DNA of 64,000 nt from Bacteroides fluxus YIT 12057 (GTDB lineage Bacteria > Bacteroidota > Bacteroidia > Bacteroidales > Bacteroidaceae): NCBI RefSeq assembly GCF_000195635.1, contig NZ_GL882689.1:186001-250000 (forward strand), in the 5' to 3' direction. A model generated the notes under the pieces. The model was not told where the DNA came from and made no database searches. It saw only the letters and a program-made list of their open reading frames with translations. Positions 58,791 through 64,000 of this stretch are shown piece by piece. Each line of letters begins with the position of its first letter. The first letter of the stretch is position 1. The position numbers and the translations under genes were made by a program.

Positions 58791-59555
58791 GTGTTTTTTG
58801 AATTTAGCATAAAAGATTTTATAGATATACTGCTGGTGGCTTTCCTGCTGTATTATACTTACAAGTTGATGAAGGCTTCCGGTTCCATCAATGTATTTAC
58901 CGGTATCCTGGTATTTATATTGATTTGGCTGGTGGTATCTCAGGTACTGGAGATGAAACTGCTCGGTTCTATCTTCGATAAATTGGTCAGTGTAGGTGTA
59001 CTGGCGCTCATTATCTTGTTCCAGGATGAGATACGGCGTTTTTTGCTGACCCTCGGTTCCCATCAGCACGCCAGTGCTCTGGTGCGTTTTCTCACCGGAA
59101 ACAAGAAAGAGAAACTGGAACATGAAGACATCATGCCGATCGTGATGGCGTGTATAAGCATGGGAAAGCAGAAGGTAGGTGCATTGATTGTGATGGAGCA
59201 TAACATGCCGTTGGACGATGTAGTGCGTACCGGTGAGGTGATCAATGCCGATATCAACCAGCGCTTGATTGAGAATGTCTTTTTCAAGAACAGCCCTTTG
59301 CACGATGGGGCGATGGTTATCAGCAAGAAGCGCATCAAGGCGGCAGGGTGTATCTTGCCCGTGTCCCATAATCTTGATATTCCAAAGGAGTTGGGATTGC
59401 GTCACCGGGCGGCAATGGGGATTTCCCAGGTTTCGGATGCGCATGCGATTATTGTTTCGGAAGAAACCGGTTCCATTTCCGTTGCCTACAAAGGCCAGTT
59501 CTATCTGCGCCTGAATGCTGAAGAGCTGGAAAGTTTGCTGACCAAAGAAAATTAA
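58791..59555 (+). CDS. cdaA: Diadenylate cyclase, CdaA type
   Basis: This 254-residue inner-membrane enzyme makes cyclic di-AMP from two ATP. The start is GTG at 58791 (MFFEFSIKDFIDILLVAFLL). Three N-terminal hydrophobic helices (to about residue 75) are followed by the DAC domain: KVGALIVMEHNMPLDDVVRTG, LIENVFFKNSPLHDGAMVIS with the catalytic DGA, and ELGLRHRAAMGIS with the RHR motif. This is the CdaA/YbbP form. No YbbR/CdaR or GlmM gene is next to it, unlike in Firmicutes. It lies 32 bp after folP and is probably co-transcribed with it. Confidence 0.95.
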   Translation: MFFEFSIKDFIDILLVAFLLYYTYKLMKASGSINVFTGILVFILIWLVVSQVLEMKLLGSIFDKLVSVGVLALIILFQDEIRRFLLTLGSHQHASALVRFLTGNKKEKLEHEDIMPIVMACISMGKQKVGALIVMEHNMPLDDVVRTGEVINADINQRLIENVFFKNSPLHDGAMVISKKRIKAAGCILPVSHNLDIPKELGLRHRAAMGISQVSDAHAIIVSEETGSISVAYKGQFYLRLNAEELESLLTKEN

Positions 59556-59646
59556 TCTCCGGTGTGACAAAAGGGATTGATTTCACGTCTTATAGCATGA
59601 TATGAAATAAATAACCAATATCTTATTAACCAATAACTACATAAGT

Positions 59647-61185
59647 ATGGATAGACGAAATTTCTTACGGACAGGTGGACTGGCGGTATTAGGCTCGTTG
59701 GCGATACCATCGTTGGCAATGCCGGCATCAGTACGGGGAGCCTTGGGAGGAGCGGACAACCGGTCTGCCGTAGCCTCGGCAATGGCTCATTTCGGTGTAA
59801 CGGAGGCCGACTTGAAGAAAGTGATGGCTGCCGCTTTGGAAAAAGGCGGCGATTATGCCGACCTTTATTTTGAACATACCTTCAATAACAGTGTGGCGCT
59901 GATGGATGGCAAGGTCAATAACTGCGGTGCCAACATCGACTTCGGTATGGGGGTACGTGTATTGGCGGGTGACCAGACGGGCTATGCTTATGTAGAGGGC
60001 GTGACGCTGGAGGAAATGCTGCGTGCCGCCCGCACTGCTGCCCGTATCGCTTCTTCCGGCAAGGCGGGGAAACCTGTAGGGCTTACGGAAAAGACGATTG
60101 CCAAAAGCCGCTATTCGGTTACCGAGCCTTGGGAGGACGTAAGTATCAAGGCGAAGATTCCTTTCCTGGAGAAACTGAACGAAAAGATTTTCTCTTTGGA
60201 CAAGCGGGTGCGTAAAGTGCAGGCTTCTCTTTCGGACAACACTTCTCACGTGCTGTTCTGCAATTCGGAGGGAGTGAGCTATTATGACTATCGTCCGATG
60301 GTGTCTTTCGTGGCGGTCTGTATCATGGAAGAGGATGGGAAGATGGAGAATGGCTTTGCCAGCCGGTCTTATCGTAAAGGCTTTGAATTCATGACAGACG
60401 ATATCGTGGACATCCTTGCACGGGAGGCGGTGGACAAGACTTCTATCCTGTTTAAGGCAGTGAAGCCTAAAGGCGGTGAGATGCCTGTCGTGATGGGAGC
60501 CGGAGGATCGGGTATCTTGTTGCACGAAGCCATAGGACATGCTTTTGAGGCGGACTTCAACCGCAAGCGTACTTCCATCTTCTGTGACCTCTTCGGCAAG
60601 AAGATATGCAACGAGCATATCAATGTGGTGGACGACGGTACCATCGCCTTCAACCGTGGGGCTGTGAACTTCGATGATGAAGGTGTGGAAGGACAGAAGA
60701 CCTATATTGTGAAAGAGGGGGTCTTGACCAGTTACCTGCACGACCGTATCAGTGCCAAGCACTACGGTGTGGCTCCGACCGGCAACGGCCGCCGCGACAC
60801 TTTCCGCAATACGCCTATTCCTCGTATGCGTGCCACTTATATGGAGGCCGGCAATGTGAAAGAAGAGGACATCATCTCCACTGTGAAGAACGGTATCTAT
60901 TGCGACCAGTTCACCAACGGACAGGTACAGATCGGTGCCGGAGACTTTACCTTCTTCGTGAAGTCCGGTTACTTGATTGAAAACGGAAAGCTGACGCAAC
61001 CCGTTAAGGACATCAACATCATAGGAAACGGTCCGAAAGCTTTGGCGGATATCACGATGGTGGCGAATAATGACAAGATTGACAACGGTACATGGACTTG
61101 CGGTAAAGACGGACAGGCTTGTCCGGTTACTTGCGGCATGCCGTCGGCATTGGTCAGCAAATTGACAGTAGGAGGAGAAAGTTAA
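59647..61185 (+). CDS. tldD: TldD-type metalloprotease subunit with a twin-arginine signal
   Basis: TldD and TldE form a zinc protease that cleaves small or unfolded peptides and in enterobacteria matures microcins and degrades CcdA. This 512-residue subunit holds the active site HEAIGH (H293, E294, H298, pattern HExxxH) in GSGILLHEAIGHAFEADFN. It also has GRRDTFRNTPIPRMRATYME and the C-terminal GACDFTFFVKSGYL-like block (GAGDFTFFVKSGYLIENGKL). The N-terminus MDRRNFLRTGGLAVLGSLAI is a Tat-type signal (RRNFLR), suggesting export, which E. coli TldD lacks. The tldE gene starts 22 bp downstream. Confidence 0.93.
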   Translation: MDRRNFLRTGGLAVLGSLAIPSLAMPASVRGALGGADNRSAVASAMAHFGVTEADLKKVMAAALEKGGDYADLYFEHTFNNSVALMDGKVNNCGANIDFGMGVRVLAGDQTGYAYVEGVTLEEMLRAARTAARIASSGKAGKPVGLTEKTIAKSRYSVTEPWEDVSIKAKIPFLEKLNEKIFSLDKRVRKVQASLSDNTSHVLFCNSEGVSYYDYRPMVSFVAVCIMEEDGKMENGFASRSYRKGFEFMTDDIVDILAREAVDKTSILFKAVKPKGGEMPVVMGAGGSGILLHEAIGHAFEADFNRKRTSIFCDLFGKKICNEHINVVDDGTIAFNRGAVNFDDEGVEGQKTYIVKEGVLTSYLHDRISAKHYGVAPTGNGRRDTFRNTPIPRMRATYMEAGNVKEEDIISTVKNGIYCDQFTNGQVQIGAGDFTFFVKSGYLIENGKLTQPVKDINIIGNGPKALADITMVANNDKIDNGTWTCGKDGQACPVTCGMPSALVSKLTVGGES

Positions 61186-61207
61186 ATATTAATGGACAAT
61201 TACTAAC

Positions 61208-62527
61208 ATGATTACAGACGACAATAAGAAATTGGCGCAATGGGCAATGGAATATGCCTTGAAGAATGGTTGCCAGGCAGCCAAGTTAGTGCTATATACC
61301 AACTCTAATTCTTCTTTTGAGTTACGCGACGGCAAAATGGACCGTTTGCAGCAGGCTACGGAAAACGGCTTGGGGTTGAGTCTTTATGTAGATGGACGTT
61401 TCGGCTCTTTCTCTACCAACCGTTTGGATAAAAAGGAATTGGAGACCCTGATAAAGAACGGCATAGACTCCACCCGCTACCTGGCGGTGGACGAGTCGCG
61501 CATACTGGCTGATCCTGCCCGCTATTATAAAGGCGGTAAACCGGATTTGCAGCTTTTTGACAAGAAACTCTATGATATCCATCCGGATGATAAGGTGGAA
61601 CTGGCCCGTGCCGCCGCTGAGGAGGTGCTGGGCAAGGATGAGCGTATCATCTCCGTAGATTCTTCTTACAGTGACGGTGAAGGTTCTTCCTATCGTTTGA
61701 TCAGCAACGGATTTGAAGGGGAGTCGAAGAGTACCTGGTTCTCCGTTTCCGCCAGTGTATCCATTAAAGGGGAAGGCGAAGCGCGTCCCCAGGATTATTG
61801 GTATGATTCGGCTTTGTTCTATGACAAGTTGACGAAGACGGGAATCGGTGCCAAGGCTTTGGAGCGTGTATTGCGCAAGTTGGGACAGAAGAAGGCGAAG
61901 TCGGGTAAATATACGATGGTAGTCGATCCCATGAATACGGGTAACCTGCTTGGCCCGATGCTGAGCGCATTGTACGGTTCCGCCTTGCAGCAGAAAAACT
62001 CTTTCCTGCTGGATAAACAAGACACCAAGGTGGCTTCCGAACTCTTTACCTTGCGTGACGAACCACACGTTGTCGGTGCGAACGGTTCACGCTATTTCGA
62101 CAGTGAAGGGGTGGCTACCCAGCCGCGTGCCATCTTTGACAAAGGGGTACTGAAGACTTATTTCATCGATACCTACAATGGCAAGAAGATGAATATGGCT
62201 CCTACCATCAGTACGCCTTCACGTCTGATTCTGACACCGGGCAACAAGGACTTGAATGGATTGGTAGCTGATGTCAAATCGGGAATCCTGGTTACCGGTT
62301 TCAATGGCGGTAACAGCAACAGCAGTACCGGAGATTTTTCTTACGGTATAGAAGGTTTCTTGATTGAAGACGGCAAACTGGTCCAACCGGTCAATGAGAT
62401 GAATGTGACGGGAAATATGCTTTCTTTGTGGAATTCTTTGGCCGCTGTAGGCAATGACCCGCAACGGAACCGTTCCTGGCAGATACCTTCACTGGTATTC
62501 GAAGGGGTCAATTTCAGCGGATTGTGA
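61208..62527 (+). CDS. tldE: TldE/PmbA-type metalloprotease subunit
   Basis: This 439-residue partner of TldD lacks the HExxxH motif, as TldE does, and supports the zinc site in the heterodimer. The family fold is clear: NSSFELRDGKMDRLQQATEN, GLSLYVDGRFGSFSTNRLDK, SKSTWFSVSASVSIKGEG, and the C-terminal GNSNSSTGDFSYGIEGFLIE with NEMNVTGNML. It begins MITDDNKKLAQWAMEYALKN with no signal peptide, in contrast to the Tat signal on TldD. It lies 22 bp after tldD and is co-transcribed with it. Its stop is 2 bp from the stop of the convergent GNAT gene. Confidence 0.93.
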   Translation: MITDDNKKLAQWAMEYALKNGCQAAKLVLYTNSNSSFELRDGKMDRLQQATENGLGLSLYVDGRFGSFSTNRLDKKELETLIKNGIDSTRYLAVDESRILADPARYYKGGKPDLQLFDKKLYDIHPDDKVELARAAAEEVLGKDERIISVDSSYSDGEGSSYRLISNGFEGESKSTWFSVSASVSIKGEGEARPQDYWYDSALFYDKLTKTGIGAKALERVLRKLGQKKAKSGKYTMVVDPMNTGNLLGPMLSALYGSALQQKNSFLLDKQDTKVASELFTLRDEPHVVGANGSRYFDSEGVATQPRAIFDKGVLKTYFIDTYNGKKMNMAPTISTPSRLILTPGNKDLNGLVADVKSGILVTGFNGGNSNSSTGDFSYGIEGFLIEDGKLVQPVNEMNVTGNMLSLWNSLAAVGNDPQRNRSWQIPSLVFEGVNFSGL

Positions 62528-62529
62528 CG

Positions 62530-63549
62530 CTAATTCAGCATTAGGCTCATATACGGGCTTAATGGTGCGAATATCTTTTCGGTGAGTTCACCGATTGTAA
62601 GTGCCAAGTGGCTGCCGGGCAGACGCTTGGCACTATTCATACACTTACCGTTGTTCAAGTAGTAATAGCCGTTGTTGGCGCTGACCTGCTCGTCGGACAG
62701 GCGAATGTTGAGTTCTACTTCCGGATGGGCGGCGGCATAAAGTTGCAGTATCTCTTTGGCGTTGATGATCCGCGCCATTCCAAGAGGGGAACTGTTGGCG
62801 TTCCCGGCAGGCGGAAGCAGGATCTCGACGGACGGGATACCGGCTTTCTCGCAAATGCGTTGGAGTAGCATTGTGCCTGTTTCGGGAGTGTCGGCCACCA
62901 GCTCACCGATGCACCAACTCTTGTCCGAAGTGGGGTAGGCAACGGCCAGTGCAATGGTGTTGCCTCTTTGGCTCAGGCTGAAGATGCATCCCTTGCTTGA
63001 TTGCAGGTCGGCCATAATCACTTGGAAATCTTGTTCCGTGTGTTGGATGCAGAAAGGACGTTCTCTCAGTTTCCGGTTTAAATAAGTGTATAACTCCTGC
63101 CTGTATTCACGGGTGGCTTTCAGTGCCGGGCTTCCTTGGGGAAGTGGTGTGGCAGGTGCGTTGAACCTGCTTTTCCGGTAATTGAATACGGGGGCATAGC
63201 CGTTTCGGGCATAATAATCGAACAGCCAGGGCTCTGCAGGAATCAGGGTGGAGAGGACCACATGGTTGTGGAGCATCCGGATGAAAGCCTGCGACAGCAA
63301 TTCGTGCATGGCTCCCCGGTTACGGTAATCCGGGTGGGTACAGGCACCGGAAATGTAGGCGGTCTTGATCTCCGTATCTCCGAAGGTCATGGGATAGGGC
63401 AGCATCTGGGCTGCGGCAATCACTTCTTCGCCGCTTTGCAGGACGATGTTGACGTCATTGTTGTAACGCAGGCGGAAATACATTTCCGTAAACTCCTCGC
63501 TGTCATTGAAACAGAGTTTCCATAAACTTTTCACCTTTTCCCGTAACAT
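62530..63549 (-). CDS. GNAT-family N-acetyltransferase, Eis-like
   Basis: This 339-residue cytoplasmic protein has an N-terminal GNAT domain with the acetyl-CoA motif ISGACTHPDYRNRGAMHELL (R/Q-x-x-G-x-G/A type) and LIPAEPWLFDYYARNGYAPV. A second GNAT-like half follows (CIQHTEQDFQVIMADLQSSK, ISLAVAYPTSDKSWCIGEL-type strand). The C-terminal part has an SCP2-like look (LSDEQVSANNGYYYLNNGKC), the layout of Eis-like acetyltransferases. The substrate is unknown. It follows the DUF2156 gene by 13 bp on the same strand, and the two are probably co-transcribed. Confidence 0.85.
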   Translation of the reverse strand: MLREKVKSLWKLCFNDSEEFTEMYFRLRYNNDVNIVLQSGEEVIAAAQMLPYPMTFGDTEIKTAYISGACTHPDYRNRGAMHELLSQAFIRMLHNHVVLSTLIPAEPWLFDYYARNGYAPVFNYRKSRFNAPATPLPQGSPALKATREYRQELYTYLNRKLRERPFCIQHTEQDFQVIMADLQSSKGCIFSLSQRGNTIALAVAYPTSDKSWCIGELVADTPETGTMLLQRICEKAGIPSVEILLPPAGNANSSPLGMARIINAKEILQLYAAAHPEVELNIRLSDEQVSANNGYYYLNNGKCMNSAKRLPGSHLALTIGELTEKIFAPLSPYMSLMLN

Positions 63550-63562
63550 CCGTTCTCCTCCT

Positions 63563-64000
63563 TTACCATTTGATTGCCTCCACCGGTTCCGACTTCAGGC
63601 AGGCTATGTGCTTTTCCAGGATAATAGTGGGCTGGTAGGAGAGTTTGGCTTTGCGCAAACCTTCGATGCCCAAATCTTCCTCCCGGTTAAGGTACACATA
63701 CTGTTCCGGAATGTGGTTGGCAAATTCATAGTTTATCATTGCATACGCACCGTCTATACGGGTGTCGGCTTTTTCAACGTGTACGCCGAAGGTATCCTGG
63801 TTGATAGGCATGCCGAAAGTAAAGGCGGCTATTTTCCCGTCTACGTGCAGAATGCCGCCGGTCAGCCCCAGCTCGTCAAAATGATGGAGGGCATATACCA
63901 GTGCGCGGCGTTCGTTGCCTGTACCTTCGTGCTGGTCGCAATTGTTGGCTTTGCACCATTCGGCCTCAAGGTCGAGGCATTCCCGGATACGGTCTTGGGT
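63563..64000 (-). CDS. DUF2156 / phosphatidylglycerol lysyltransferase-like protein, N-terminus outside the window
   Basis: The frame is open from the window edge at 64000 to a stop at 63563, 145 codons, so the start is missing. The visible part reads TQDRIRECLDLEAEW at the edge, then LTGGILHVDGKIAAFTFG, INQDTFGVHVEKADTRIDGA, YAMINYEFANHIPEQYVYLN and EDLGIEGLRKAKLSYQP. This is the GNAT-like second half of DUF2156 proteins, which share their fold with the aminoacyl-phosphatidylglycerol synthase (MprF) catalytic domain. Small soluble members in Bacteroides are of unknown function. It lies 13 bp upstream of the GNAT gene. Confidence 0.8.
   Translation of the reverse strand, partial: TQDRIRECLDLEAEWCKANNCDQHEGTGNERRALVYALHHFDELGLTGGILHVDGKIAAFTFGMPINQDTFGVHVEKADTRIDGAYAMINYEFANHIPEQYVYLNREEDLGIEGLRKAKLSYQPTIILEKHIACLKSEPVEAIKW

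Noticed and set aside
59728..60999. 423-codon minus-strand frame
   Set aside because: It is antisense to tldD, whose zinc motif and family blocks are intact; the opposing translation shows no family features.

Overview
The window looks like a chromosomal segment of a gut Bacteroides. It carries two SusC/SusD outer-membrane pairs, Bacteroidetes-type lipoproteins, -7 promoter elements of the TAnnTTTG type with little sign of strong Shine-Dalgarno sequences, the short class II glycyl-tRNA synthetase, and a dense set of glycan enzymes. I saw no tRNA or rRNA gene, insertion sequence, prophage or CRISPR array.

Layout. 1-2143: the 3'-truncated gene for a type II topoisomerase A subunit. 2562-16932: a polysaccharide utilisation locus made of susC/susD on the minus strand, divergent from a GH78 and a GH106 alpha-L-rhamnosidase and a PL8 lyase. 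This suggests a rhamnose-capped, uronate-containing glycan. 17181-19400: glyS and an FKBP-type lipoprotein. 19469-41503: fourteen tightly spaced minus-strand genes forming a peptidoglycan-salvage cluster. They encode two NamZ-type exo-muramidases, an amidase, an AmpG-type permease, a MurT-like membrane protein, a MurK-type kinase, the MurQ etherase, an FAD/Fe-S dehydrogenase suited to the D-lactate that MurQ releases, a SpoIID protein without a signal peptide, a beta-lactamase/SGNH fusion, a GalT/HIT-like DUF4922 protein, a glycosyltransferase, a phosphoesterase/beta-propeller and a sodium symporter. 42094-48513: a second BadF-type kinase with a changed phosphate loop, then a second susC/susD pair. 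48601-64000: housekeeping genes (asd, a CPA2 antiporter, tcdA, a LolD-like ATPase, a ComEA-like protein, an NSS symporter, a VanZ-like protein, murF, folP, cdaA, tldD/tldE, a GNAT protein and a truncated DUF2156 protein).

How the genes fit together. The salvage cluster gives a nearly complete route: the amidase strips stem peptides, NamZ frees MurNAc, an inner-membrane carrier imports it, MurK phosphorylates it, MurQ splits MurNAc-6P into GlcNAc-6P and D-lactate, and the flavoprotein can oxidise the lactate to pyruvate.

The most unusual observation is a leader of about 200 bp lying directly before the second susC (43175-43379). It is repeated in inverted orientation at 41681-41882, upstream of the salvage cluster and pointing into it, and it includes a copy of the susC start codon followed by only nine codons. 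The salvage cluster and the SusCD pair may therefore share control, or the copy may be the relic of a lost susC. The repeat is visible in the sequence; the shared regulation and the muropeptide substrate are inference.
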